Below, in pieces: positions 35,997 to 47,500 of a stretch of DNA of 64,000 nucleotides. The DNA comes from Conus ventricosus. Its lineage: Eukaryota; Mollusca; Gastropoda; Neogastropoda; Conidae. The position numbers and the translations under genes are program-made. Every line of letters begins with the position of its first letter. The stretch's first letter is position 1. The notes under the pieces were generated by a model, which saw only the letters and a program-made list of their open reading frames with translations, searched no databases and was not told the origin of the DNA. The stretch covers positions 71,564,690-71,628,689 of the forward strand of contig CM031616.1 of NCBI GenBank assembly GCA_018398815.1, in the 5' to 3' direction.

Positions 35997-36064
35997 CCCC
36001 TCTCCCTCTTCTTCACCTACCTGTGGCTTCCATTCCGCTGTCGCACGTGTTCACCACATGGGAG

Positions 36065-36222
36065 TCAGCTGAAGGCAAACTGGCAGCCTTGTTTGATGCA
36101 ACTATTAATGTACTGGGATGGGCATGTAATTTGTCGAATTCTGATGCTGTAACATTCTTCAGGACCGACAGGAAGAGTCAGTCGTCTGTCAAAATCCGTC
36201 TGTTGTACGCCACTTTTGACAG
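36065..36222 (+). CDS. Receptor exon 3: short extracellular segment (tentative)
   Basis: Candidate exon of 158 bases. It lies between a pyrimidine-rich stretch ending CACCACATGGGAG and a CAG/GTCAGC donor. In the only open frame it reads SAEGKLAALFDATINVLGW then ACNLSNSDAVTFF and SVKIRLLYATFDR. It has one N-glycosylation site (NLS), alternating hydrophobics and no recognised family. Start phase 0 fits the end of the MAM exons. The end leaves two bases, while the following transmembrane exon needs one, so a one-base error or another splice site must be assumed. An acceptor at 36508 would also restore phase. Tandem repeat DNA borders it on the left. Confidence 0.45.
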
Positions 36223-36355
36223 GTCAGCTTCACACTTTCTTACGATTGCATGGTCATTCACACAATTCTTCCTCTCCTTTTTTTTCTCTGTTGAATATCT
36301 AGAGCGCATTATTCCAGCCAAATTTGATTTCATCTCTCTCTCCTGTATCTATCTG

Positions 36356-36391
36356 TCTCTCTCTCTCTTTCTCTCTCTCTCTCTCCCCCCG

Positions 36392-36479
<88 letters not shown>

Positions 36480-36485
36480 CCTCTC
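36356..36485. repeat. (CT)n microsatellite
   Basis: CT repeats with short C and TT interruptions. They also serve as an unusually long polypyrimidine tract right before the transmembrane exon acceptor at 36495. Confidence 0.95.
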
Positions 36486-36495
36486 TCCTTTACAG

Positions 36496-36667
36496 GCAAA
36501 GAATGGAGCTCGACAAACCCAGAACATGGCAAAGCAGACGACAGGGCTTCAGAGCTGGATTCAGGATTGCTTGCAGGCGTCATCGTCGCTGCCCTCCTCG
36601 TCCTTGTCCTTGTCCTCGTCATTGTCGTCCTGGTGTTGAAATTCGGCGAGGGAAAGATAAATCCAAC
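36496..36667 (+). CDS. Receptor exon 4: transmembrane exon
   Basis: 172 bases after acceptor CTCTCCTTTACAG. The frame reads GKEWSSTNPEHGKADD, a hydrophilic juxtamembrane part. Next comes a helix of about 24 residues rich in Leu and Val (SGLLAGVIVAALLVLVL onward), then the stop-transfer KFGEGK. This is a typical single-pass type I membrane anchor. It ends at an AAC/GTGTAT donor leaving two bases; the next exon supplies one, and the junction reads NPT/HSSRG. Continuing past the donor the frame runs into a poly-C tract, as expected for an intron. The upstream junction with exon 3 is off by one base. Confidence 0.7.
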
Positions 36668-36848
36668 GTGTATGCTCCTTTGTTTCTTTGTCTTTTTCTT
36701 TTTAGCCACCCCCCCCCCCCCCCCCCCCTCCCCCGCACCGTGGCTCGACGCAGTGGAGAGTCTGTAGATGTGAGTGTATATGCGTTGGTGTATGCGTGTA
36801 TGAGCCTGTGTGCGTATGGTGTGCGCGCGCGCGCGTGTGTGTGTGTGT

Positions 36849-36891
<43 letters not shown>

Positions 36892-37024
36892 GTGTGTGTG
36901 TGTGGTGTGTGTGTGTGTGTGAGCGCGCGTGCGTGCGTGTGTATATGTTATGCATAAGTGTGTACACGTACATTTGATTATTTGTAGGAAACCACTGTTC
37001 AAGAAACAAAATAAAGAACAACAA

Positions 37025-37065
<41 letters not shown>

Positions 37066-37104
37066 CACACACGCACGCACCACGCACGCACGCGCACGCG
37101 CGCG

Positions 37105-37178
<74 letters not shown>

Positions 37179-37345
37179 TGTATACACACTCACATCTATG
37201 GACTCGCCACTTAACACATCTGCATCGCCCCACAGATGCAAACCACCAGCGCACACACATCTACAGTATACACTGGAGTCCCTGAGAGATTCAAAGTCTT
37301 ACTTCAGTTAATGCGTGTTTGATCATTTGCGTCTGTTAATTGTTA
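36668..37345. repeat. Intron with poly-C, (GT)n and (CA)n tracts
   Basis: Poly-C at about 36710-36728, GT with CGCG blocks at about 36820-36945, and CA with CGCG blocks at about 37027-37177. The GT and CA tracts are mutually complementary in inverted order. Confidence 0.9.
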
Positions 37346-38835
37346 CTAGAAAGGCCCAGTATGAGTCTGTCCCAATCTCTAAGAGTCTTTGCAGTGTTGG
37401 CCTTGAGATGGTTCCAAAATTTGGTTGGTGATGTTTCTTTTTTTTTTCTTGCTCTTCCTTTAAGTCTGGATGTGCGGCCACTTCCTCTCTTAATGTTCAG
37501 CTCTGACAGATGGTGTATGGTACAGCGACTTTGCTCTTGTTGATGAACTGAGTCTACAGATTTCCTATCACATCAAGCTGGCCAAACTTCTCATCACTGC
37601 TTTGCCTGCCAGTGTGGCTGCTCTCTCATTGCCTTTAATACCTGCATGTCTGGGCAGGACAACCACAGGACTCTCTCCATGGAAGGCTGCGCATTACTTC
37701 ATGCCCAGCAGGGCTTCCTATTCCACTCTCCACTTTCTGAAGTAGATTCATGGAGATTGCTCAGTGTCATGGCTTGCTACGTTTTGAAACTGGCCGTGGA
37801 TGAGAGCCAGTGGAGTGCTTGTGTCACTGCTACTGCTTCCATTGTTAGACTTCCATCAATGTCTTCCTGGATAGTTCGGCCATTGTGCTTCACTGTGTAT
37901 CCTCAGCCATACTTTCCTGTGGTGACGGAACCATCAGCGTATATGATAATATCTTCCTTTGTGCTAAGGTTTTCTATCTGCATCAGAATCTCTGTGTAAC
38001 TTTGCCTTCTGGCTTTTCTCGACAGTCTCTCACAAGTTCAGGAGCGATGGTAATTTGGTAGAGGCGTTTGAAGAGGTCTGGAAACTTTTCTCATTCCTTA
38101 TTTCTTTGAGTTCTGATAACTGGCACACAACACAAACTGTGTATTGTCTTCTACCTGGTCCAAACCATGATTCTGCACGTGCTAGGCGAGTTCCTTTTGC
38201 TTCCTTGATCGCCACGTGTAGTTTGGGGATTTTCACTTGTTCTAGTTTGTGTCTTGCCCGCAGCGAAGGAAGGTCAAGCAGGTATCACACAGTTTCAACT
38301 GTTGTGTCTTTCGTGGTTCCTAAGTTTATTCCATTGCTTCATTTTGAATTCTTTCTACCTAAGGAGATTGCTCTTGGTCAGGGCTGTAAGCCCTGGTCCA
38401 TTATCAATCACGCTGAGTGTAAGTGCGTGATGCAGCCGGTAGAGATGGCGCTGTTCAATGCCTTTGACTACCATTGTTTTCAAGGCAGACAGACCCTTCT
38501 TACATTGAGAGCAATACTATTAACATGTTTTCTAAAGGTCAGCATTCTATCAAAGCCTATACCCAAATTGCGTCGCTTGTCGGTTGATTCAATTGGTATT
38601 CCACTGAAGGAAACTGGTGAGGGTAATTGTCCTGATGTCTTGTTGTTGAGAGTGCATACCAATGTCTGGGCTTTTGTTGGGTTCAGAGACGATTCAGTTT
38701 TTTGACACCACCGAGCAATGTTGCTCGATTGCTGCTGAACTGCTTTAGTTCTTTCTTGAGCATTCTTTGATATTTTGTGGAATCAGACCATCATCTGCAT
38801 GTGTCAACAGTCGAGCAATTCCGTTTCTATTGAGG
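37346..38835 (-). mobile_element. LINE fragment: RT end and RNase H
   Basis: The minus strand reads RRNLGIGFDRMLTFRKHVNS (38570-38520), the thumb segment of a non-LTR RT. A connection region contains DSIQHTVCVVCQLSELKEI-like sequence in several frames (38190-38080). An RNase H domain follows, with DIIIYADGSVTT (about 37925-37960) and VVLPRHAGIKGNERA (about 37610-37660). In-frame stops occur, for example TGA where tryptophan is expected after the first RNase H motif. It is a dead copy inside the receptor intron. Minus-strand sequence at about 38880-39060 (KLKTNVEKASAVLKSFIEQT) may be an upstream part of the same element across a deletion. Confidence 0.75.
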
Positions 38836-39648
38836 TCTGCAAGGCATTATGTGTAACATTGTATAGAACGGGGGAGATTTAACTTGGTCAAATATTTCTG
38901 CTTTTCCTCCAAATTTATGTGATCAGTCTGTTCTATGAAACTTTTCAGTACAGCCGATGCTTTCTCCACATTTGTTTTGAGTTTTGTAATCCCACCAGCA
39001 GTTCGGATATCTGGGGTGTCGTTTGTTCTGTGCTTTCCTTCCATGTGACGATTGAACAGCCAGAACTGAGTGAATGCTGTGTCATAATTAACAGACACAC
39101 AGAATGTCGCCATTTAGTTTGTTTTGCTTCTTCGTCTACTCAAATTTCACTACTTGTGTTCAGTTTACAGAATTTATCAAAAGTTAAACAAAGGAAAGAA
39201 AAGGACCCTTTTCAATAATGACAGCAATGAAGGAAATAGCACGGGAAACTTGAGGAGAAGCAGATGCAAAAGAAACAACATTACAACCACAACAAATTTT
39301 GGTGGAACAGAGACACAGAGGCAGCCTGGAAAGAGAAACACAAGGCGAGAGAATTGTCAGAGAGAAAGAAGAAAACCCTGCCCTGATCCACCCATTGAAA
39401 CAAACGTAAATCAAAAGACTGAGCGATTCAAAGATTACACACAAAAACGACTGAACCGATTTAAACCAAAATGACGGAAAGACGAATTTGACCGGAAACT
39501 TGAGACATGTTGACGGAAACCGTTCGCTGGCGACGACAGAAATCAAGATCTAAACATCGTGCTGCACACGTCAAATGTTTGTATTTATCTGTTACACTCT
39601 GCACCAGCGGACAGAACGCCTTCGTGCTTTTTGACCGTTCTGTTGCAG
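38836..39648. other. Intron, possible LINE remnant
   Basis: Apart from the weak LINE-like stretch at 38880-39060 nothing is recognised. The segment ends in the acceptor GACCGTTCTGTTGCAG. Confidence 0.5.
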
Positions 39649-39716
39649 ACATTCCAGCAGGGGGGCGGTGCCTTTGGCTGTGGTGAACCCTGCCTGCCCT
39701 ACTGTCAACAACGAAG
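39649..39716 (+). CDS. Receptor exon 5: juxtamembrane cytoplasmic exon
   Basis: 68 bases between TGTTGCAG and AAG/GTGAGG, both good splice signals. The frame set by the transmembrane exon reads HSSRGAVPLAVVNPACPT then VNNE, with one base carried over. That base joins the GT of the next exon to give Gly and keeps the long tail frame open. The encoded peptide is a hydrophilic linker following the membrane anchor. Phase agreement on both sides is the main support, since the exon is too short to recognise by itself. Confidence 0.65.
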
Positions 39717-40128
39717 GTGAGGCAAGACAGAAACTTCCTTTCCCCTTCCCTGCCTCCCTCACTGGCATTACTCACACACTTTTAGTCTGGCTGATCCATG
39801 CACTGCCATACCCCAAACTCGTCCAGTCGCACCTTCGACACTGACAGTCTACAGGGGGCAATCAGTATCAGGTCGCCACAAGGCAGCTCACCTGAGGAGA
39901 CGCTGCACTGTAGCCGAGTCACTTAAGTGGTGTTCTTTGGAGCCTGGTGTGGTCAATACACGCAGGTTACTCTGTACTCAGCCTCCTACTGGCCACAATA
40001 GTTGATTTTGTCGCAGAGGCATTTGTGTTGGTGTACGGTATCTTTGGGCATGCTTATGACCATATTTAGGCCTACTACTGTGGTTAGTGAATGAAAGACA
40101 CTGACATGTGCTCCTGCATGTGCACCAG
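39717..40128. other. Short intron
   Basis: 412 bases between GTGAGG and CATGTGCACCAG. No repeat is recognised. Confidence 0.6.
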
Positions 40129-41235
40129 GTAACCAGGGAGGAAACAGAAGAAATCATGCTGCCAGCCCCGCCCAGGAAGGCCTGGAACTGACTCACCTAA
40201 CGTCGCCCACCACCACCACCCCACAGGCCGATAAAAACGTTTATTCCAACCTCAGACCGAATCCCCATCACCACGCAACCTCAGCAGTCCCCGCTCTTCC
40301 TCCTCCTCAGGCCTCCCCTGCCGCCCCCCCCTCCCCCTTCCACGGCCCTGTCAGCTACGAAAACGTAGCAGCAGCACCGCGCGTTTCAAAAACCACCAAG
40401 ACCAGCAAGGGGGAGAACTGTCAGAATCATCCCACGTCCAAACCGGTTGCTGCCCCTTCCACCACGACCTTAAGCGACAGATACGACCACAGAACCAGAG
40501 CTGAACTCCGGTCCGCGTCCAACGATAACGGTGACCGCACCAACGGACAGTCATCGCCTTCAGCATCAGAAAACACGCTCCATTATGCCAACGACAGGCA
40601 ACCTCCATCAGCATCCAGCGCCAGCGGGGACAGTTACTACAGCAACGTGCGCCTGGATTCCTACCCTGTTGACACACCCACGTACACCAACGTTGCACAG
40701 CGTCCTCACCCGGGTGTGGCGTCTACCTTCCGCCTCACGTCAAACTGGACAAAACACACCAGCAGGGCCACGCCGAGAACCACTCCACGACTCCACCACC
40801 GCCACCACCGCCACCACCGCTTCCTTCTCCTCCTCCCCTCAGCGATGTCCGATCCAGCAGGAACATCTCACTACGAAGTTGTTTCTTCTGGCCGGGATCT
40901 GAGGATGACGTCATACGCTGAGCAGGATGATACGCGCTGCCTTTTGGGCGTGCCGGGGCAGAGAAGAAGAGAAAGGGGGGTGATGGGTGAGAGTGTCTAC
41001 GAAAACACCAAGGAAGCGACTACGACACGCTACACCAGAAGGATAACGATGATAACGCACATTTGTATAGGACATTATTTCGTTGATATGCTCTGCGTGC
41101 TTGACAAAAGAAATGGGAAAAATCTGTCCTTGAGTCCCCAAACTCCCCGCCCCCCCCCCCCCCCTCCCCCGGCTCCCCTTCTGACCCCTTTCTCTCTCAC
41201 GCATGTAGGGACACACCCACGCACCTACCCACATC

Positions 41236-41285
<50 letters not shown>

Positions 41286-41336
41286 AGGCTAATACACATG
41301 GACGTCCACCCTAATGATGAACAGCTGTCGAACTAG
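40129..41336 (+). CDS. Receptor exon 6: long cytoplasmic tail with six Tyr-x-Asn motifs
   Basis: From the acceptor at 40128 the phase given by exon 5 stays open for about 400 codons to the stop at 41334-41336. The sequence is rich in Ser, Thr, Pro, Asn and His, as in unstructured receptor tails. Tyrosine motifs are NVYSNLRP (Tyr 40242), VSYENVAA (40356), LHYANDRQ (40584), SYYSNVRL (40638), PTYTNVAQ (40683) and SVYENTKE (40998); SHYEVVSS lies between the last two. All six fit Y-x-N, the site preferred by Grb2-type SH2 domains, and VSYENV also fits the ITIM pattern. Between about 40750 and 40860 a proline-rich alternative frame suggests one or two indels. The end is uncertain: after about 41100 the frame passes through poly-C and (CT)n, and a final exon after TCTCTTCAG at 41287 (LIHMDVHPNDEQLSN, stop) is possible. 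Confidence 0.68.
41238..41284. repeat. (CT)n microsatellite
   Basis: Pure CT, ending in TTCAG at 41287, which could act as an acceptor tract for a last receptor exon. Confidence 0.95.
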
Positions 41337-41835
41337 ACGTATTGCAACTGGTCAGTTCTTAAACCCGGTGTAAAGGAACGCCTTAAATCAGAATGCCCTA
41401 CACTTACAAACAGTTCGTTGCAGTCTGAGGAAGGCTGGTCAAAAATGGACCTCTGACCGCCTGTTTCTGTCTTTGTCACTCACTTTTTTTTTTACTTTTG
41501 ATCATCAGTCGCGGAGTTAAAACGATGCATTCCAGTGTTCGCTTTTGGAGAGAAGACACGTACGCTTACGTCACACTACAACGTTTTCAAGAGAGAAAAA
41601 AAATGCTCTAAAGTAGTCTACACAATTGTATGCAGTCCGAGTTGTGAAGCTGTTTCTTATCAGGCATGTCACTCAGTAAAGTACCGACGGCACAAAATAC
41701 CACACGTTCCAGCCCGGCTATTGCACGGCCGCCCCCTCGACTTGTGCACGAAGGAAATCAGCTGTGAGATCGGCCTGCAGGAGTTTAGAGTTCCAGAGTC
41801 TTTCACTCTTCAGCGCTGCGTCCCATAGGGTCCGT

Positions 41836-44378
41836 CGCAGCGGCGGTCATACAAGGGAATTAGATATCGTTTGGCCCGCCGTTCCAAAGACTTATAAGGA
41901 AGTTAGGAAAATTTCTGCTATCAATATAGAGGCTTTCAAATCTGATCTGACCACGGCCATACCGATCGAGCCATCGGCCTGTCAGCTGACCTCTGCCCTC
42001 GGTGCCACGCTTGATAAGCATGCTCCAGTGAGCAGGCGCTTGATCACGGATCGCTCACTGTGTCAATGGCACAACACAGTGGGTCATGAGTTGTCGGAGG
42101 CCAAGCAGAAGAGGAGGGGGGCTGAGAGGCGATGGCGCGCCACGGGACTGACTGTGCACAGGGAAATATATCAAACTGCGAGAAATCATGTTACTGACAT
42201 TGTTCACCAAGCAAAACTTTGTTTTATTCTTCAAAGATATTGGCCTGTAATACGGCCAAGCAACTATTTAATGTCACAAATAGTCTCCTAGGCAAAGTCA
42301 GCTACTCCCCCCTTCCCACCATCTTCCAAACTCAAGAGCTCCCTCGGAAATTCTTAGAGTTTTTCAATGGCAAAATTGACACTATCCGTGAAAAGCTAGA
42401 TTCTACTGCACCTGTACATTCTCTGAATGACAAAGTTTACTGTGGACTTCCTTCGGCTTGTTTTAGCCCTGTTAGTCAAGACTATGTCAAAAAAAACTTT
42501 GTTTGTGATGCAGCCCTAAATCATGTGAACTTGATGCCATTCCCACTAACTTGCTTTTTCAGTGCATTGATGACGTCCTACCCCATATTACTCATGTTAT
42601 CAATACCTCTTTGTCCTCTGGTCACGTTCCTGAAATCTTCCGGTCCGCAGTGGAACGTCCATTGATCAAGAAACCTTCTTTAGATAAAAAATGTTTTAAA
42701 AGAATTATCGGCCTGTATCAAATTTGTCGTTTCTATCAAAATTATTGGAGAAGTTAATTTTGGAACAAATTCTAGAACATCTCGAACAGAATCATATTTT
42801 GAATCCTCATCAGTCTGCTTACAGACAAGGCCATAGTTGTGAGACAGCACTCCTCCGTATAGTCAATGACCTCCCTCTGCGGGCTTGACGACGGGAATGT
42901 TTCCTTATTAGCGATGTTAGACCTCTCCGCAGCATTTGACACGATCGATCATAGTATTTTGTTCTCACGGCTTCAAACTTCCTTTGGATTCAAAGACACA
43001 GCTCTCGACTGGATTATCTCTTACTTGACTGGACGGACTCAGACAGTGTGTGTACAGGAGTAGATACTCGGACAGTTCTCCTCTTAGGTACGGTGTGCCT
43101 CAGGGTTCTGTACTGGGGCCAGTCCTTTTTGTGCTGTATGCTAGTCCGGTGTCTGACGTCATCAGTGGTCACGCCATGTCGCATGAGAGCTTTGCTGACG
43201 ATATTCGGCTTCATCAGTCAGCCACCATTGCTGAAATTGACTCACTGATTTCTCTGACGTGGGGCTGCATTGCAGACCTGAAAGACTGGATGACAACCAA
43301 CAAAACTACAACTAAACGACGACAAGACGGAACTCATGTTCATGACAAAACAGCCTAACCATCCTACTCTGCCTTCAACTGTCACTATCAATGACTGTAC
43401 TGTCTCTGTCTCCACCTCTGTCCGCAGTCTAGGGGTCATTCTTGACCAATCCCTCACCTTTGAGAAACAGGTTTCAAATATTTGCCAGATTGCCTAGTTA
43501 GAAACTAAGAAGAATCAGCTCCGTAACGTCACCTTCTCTCTACAGATGCTACCAAAACTCTCATTTGTGCATTTGTCTTATCTAGAATAGATTACTGCAA
43601 CTCACTTTTGGCCGGCCTTCCAAAACACCTGATAGAAAGATTACAGCGAATCCAAAATCATGCAGCCCGAGTCGTCTGTAGAGCAGGAAAATATGATCAC
43701 ATTTTCGCCTCTACTTCACTCTCTTCACTGGCTATCTGTCTCAAACCGTATCTCGTACAAAATCTCAACTCTCACTTTCTCTGCTCTCTTTGAAAATGGA
43801 CCTTCTTATCTCACAGATCTCCTTAAAATCTACACCCCCTCTCGACAACTACGCTCCTGTGCTGACGACCGCCTTCTACGAATGACTCGCTTCAGGACTA
43901 CTACTGGTGAAAGATCTTTCTCTTTTCAAGCTCCAGCGACGTGGAACAGACTGCCAGACTCTCTCAGACATTCAGATTCTATCTCTTCTTTCTTCTTTTA
44001 AGTCTAAACTTAAAACCCATCTATTTCTCATAATTAATCAATGCTGTGGGAGGGGGGGGGGGGGGAACAACCTAACTCATAGCCGTCTGGGCCTTTTCAA
44101 ATGTAGTGTATGTGTATGTTCTCCATTACATGTATTTGTTGTATGACTGAACGTTTATAGGATTAAGTGTTTGCAGTGATACTTGAAAAATAAGTGAATG
44201 TCACACTCGTAGGATTAGGATTTGTTTGTTATAGTAGTAATAGTATTTGTAGCTAGGTGTAGGGTGTACTATTGTATATGAGAAGGGTGAATGTAGTATG
44301 ACTTTTGTAAAGCGCTTAGAGAAATTCGTTTGATTAAGCGCTATATAAGAAAACCATTATTATTATTATTATTAAGGG
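41836..44378 (+). mobile_element. LINE (CR1/L2/Rex1-like) with (ATT)n tail
   Basis: Plus-strand pieces cover the pre-RT region (AVPKTYKEVRKISAIN, about 41880), LFNVTNSLLGK (about 42265) and SHVPEIFRSAVERPLIKKP. Then come RT motif A LLAMLDLSAAFDTIDHS (about 42912-42960), motif B YGVPQGSVLGPVLFVLY (about 43090-43140) and motif C SFADDIRLH (about 43190-43215). The C-terminal part is RLQRIQNHAARVVCRAGKYD, then FQAPATWNRLPDSLRHSD. The 3' end TTAAGCGCTATATAAGAAAA is followed by (ATT)n at about 44356-44376. No endonuclease is visible, so it is probably 5'-truncated. Several frameshifts make it inactive. The same family recurs at 60578-61537. Clade name is inference. Confidence 0.85.
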
Positions 44379-44521
44379 AAGCGAACCAAAACGAGCCCGT
44401 GTAAAGATCGTAATAAGCCATCGTCACTGATGAGAACGGCAGAACTCGTCGTTGTGGCATCAGCTGACTCAGTCAGCGCTGACTGGTGTTAGGCACCAAT
44501 CGATGACCAACTAGTGTCAAA
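44379..44521. other. Spacer, nothing recognised
   Basis: Short unique stretch between the LINE tail and the satellite array. Confidence 0.5.
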
Positions 44522-47500
44522 GTATCACACTGACCCGGTCTACATGTGACTATTCACATCACACTGACCCGTCTAAATGTGACTATTCACATCACACTGA
44601 CCTGGTCTACATGTGACTATTCACATCACACTGACCCGGTCTCCATGTGACTGTATTCACATCACACTGACCTGGTCTATATGTGACTGTCTTCACATCA
44701 CACTGACCAGGTCTACATGTGACTGTCTTCACATCACACTGACCTGTCTCCATGTGACTGTCTTCACATCACACTGACCTGGTCTCCATGTGACTGTATT
44801 CACATCACACTGACCCGGTCTACATGTGACTGTCTTCACATCACACTGACCTGGTCTCCATGTGACTGTCTTCCACATCACACTGACCTGGTCTCCATGT
44901 GACTGTCTTCACATCACACCCGACCAGGTCTCCATGTGACTGTCTTCACATCACACTGACCTGGTCTCGATGTGACTGTCTTCACATCACACTGAACTGG
45001 TCTCCATGCGACTGTCTTCACATCACACTGACCTGGTCTCCATGTGACTGTCTTCACATCACACTGACCTGGTCTCCATGTACTGTCTTCACATCACACT
45101 GACCTGGTCTACATGTGACTGTCTTCACATCACACTGACCAGGTCTCCATGTGACTATTCACATTACACTGACCTGGTCTATATGTGAGTGTCTTCATAT
45201 CACACTGACCTGGTCTCCATGTGACTGTCTTCACATCACACTGACCAGGTCTCCATGTGACTGTCTTCACATCACACTGACCTGGTCTCCATGTGACTTT
45301 CCTTCACATCACACTGACCCGGTCTCCATGTGACTGTCTTCACATCACACTGACCTGGTCTTCATGTACTGTCTTCACATCACACTGACCAGGTCTCCAT
45401 GTGACTATTCACATCACACTGACCTGGTCTATATGTGACTGTCTTCACATCACACTGACCTGGTCTCCATGTGACTGTCTTCACATCACACTGACCTGGT
45501 CTCCATGTGACTCTCTTCACATCACACTGAAACCCGTCTCCATGTGACTGTCTTCACATCGCACTGACCTGGTCTCCATGTGACTGTCTTCACATCACAC
45601 TGACCAGGGCTCCATGTGACTATTCACATCACACTGACCTGGTCTATATGTGACTGTCTTCACATCACACTGACCTGGTCTCCATGTGACTGTCATTTAC
45701 ATCACACTGACCAGGTTTCCATGTGACTATTCACATCACACTGACCTGGTCTCCATGTGACTGTCTTCACATCACACTGACCTGGTCTCCATGTGACTGT
45801 TTTCACATCACACTGACCAGGTCTCCATGTGACTGTCTTCACATCACACTGACCTGGGCTCCATGTGACTGTCTTCACATCACACTCACCAGGTCTCCAT
45901 GTGACTGTCTTCACATCACACTGACCCGGTCTCCATGTGACTGTCTTCACATCACACTGACCAGGTCTCCATGTGACTGTCTTCACATCACACTGACCAG
46001 GTCTACATGTGACTGTCTTCACATCACACTGATCTGGTCTCCATGTGACTAATTTACATCACACTGACCTGGTCTCCATGTGACTGTCTTCACATCACAC
46101 TGACCAGGACTACATGTGACTGTCTTCACATCACACTGTCCTGGTCTACATGTGACTGTCTTCACATCACACTGACCAGGTCTACATGTGACTATTCACA
46201 TCACACTGACCTGGTCTCCAAGTGACTGTCTTCACATCACACTGACCTGGTCTCCATGTGACTGTCTTCACATCACACTGACCTGGTCAACATGTGACTG
46301 TCTTCACATCACAATGACCAGGGCTCCATGTGACTGTCTTCACATCACACTGACCTGGTCTACATGTGACTGTCTTCACATCACACTGACCTGGTCTACA
46401 TGTGACTATTCACATCACACGAACAGGCCTGCATGTGACTGTCTTCACATCACACGACCCAGTCTCCATGTGACTATTCATATCACACTGACCTGGTATC
46501 CATGTGATTGCCTTCACATCACACTGACCAGGTCTCCATGTGACTGTTTTCACATCACACTGACTAGGTCTCCATGTGACTGTCTTCACATCACACTGAC
46601 CTGGTCTCCATGTGACTGTCTTCACATCACACTGACCTGGTCTCCATGTGACTGTCTTCACATCACACAGACCAGGTCTCCATGTAACTATTCACATTAC
46701 ACTGACCTGGTCTATATGTGAGTGTCTTCACATCACACTGACCAGGTCTCCATGTGACGTCTTCACATCACACTGACCTGGTCTCCATGTGACTCTCTTC
46801 ACATCACACTGACCTGGTCTCCATGTGACTGTCTTCACATCACACTGACCTGGTCTCCATGTGACTGTCTTCACATCACACTGACCAGGTCTCCATGTGA
46901 CTAATTCACATCACACTGACCTGGTCTATATGTGACTGTCTTCACATCACACTGACCTGGTCTATATGTGACTGTCTTCACATCACACTGACCAGGTCTC
47001 CATGTGACTATTCACATCACACTGACCTGGTCTCCATGTGACTGTCTTCACATCACACTGACCTGGTCTCCATGTGACTGTTTTCAAAGCACACTGACCA
47101 GGTATCCATGTGACTGTCTTCACATCACACTGACCTGGTCTCCATGTGACTCTCTTCACATCACACTGACCCGTCTCCATGTGACTGTCTTCACATCACA
47201 CTGACCTGGTCTCCATGTGACTGTCTTCAAATCACACTGTCCAGGGCTCCATGTACTATTCACATCACACTGACCTGGTCTATATGTGACTGTCTTCACA
47301 TCACACTGACCAGGTCTCCATGTGACTGTATTCACATCACACTGATCTGGTCTCCATGTGACTGTCTTCACATCACACTGATCTGGTCTCCATGTGACTG
47401 TCTTCACATCACACTGACCAGGTCTCCATGTGACTGTCTTCACATCACACTGACCAGGGCTACATGTGACTATTCACATCACACTGTCCTGGTCTACATG

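Noticed and set aside
35003..36072. Cysteine-rich protein frames through the 55-bp array
   Set aside because: Period 55 shifts frame every unit, so all three frames show the same peptide pieces; typical of non-coding arrays.
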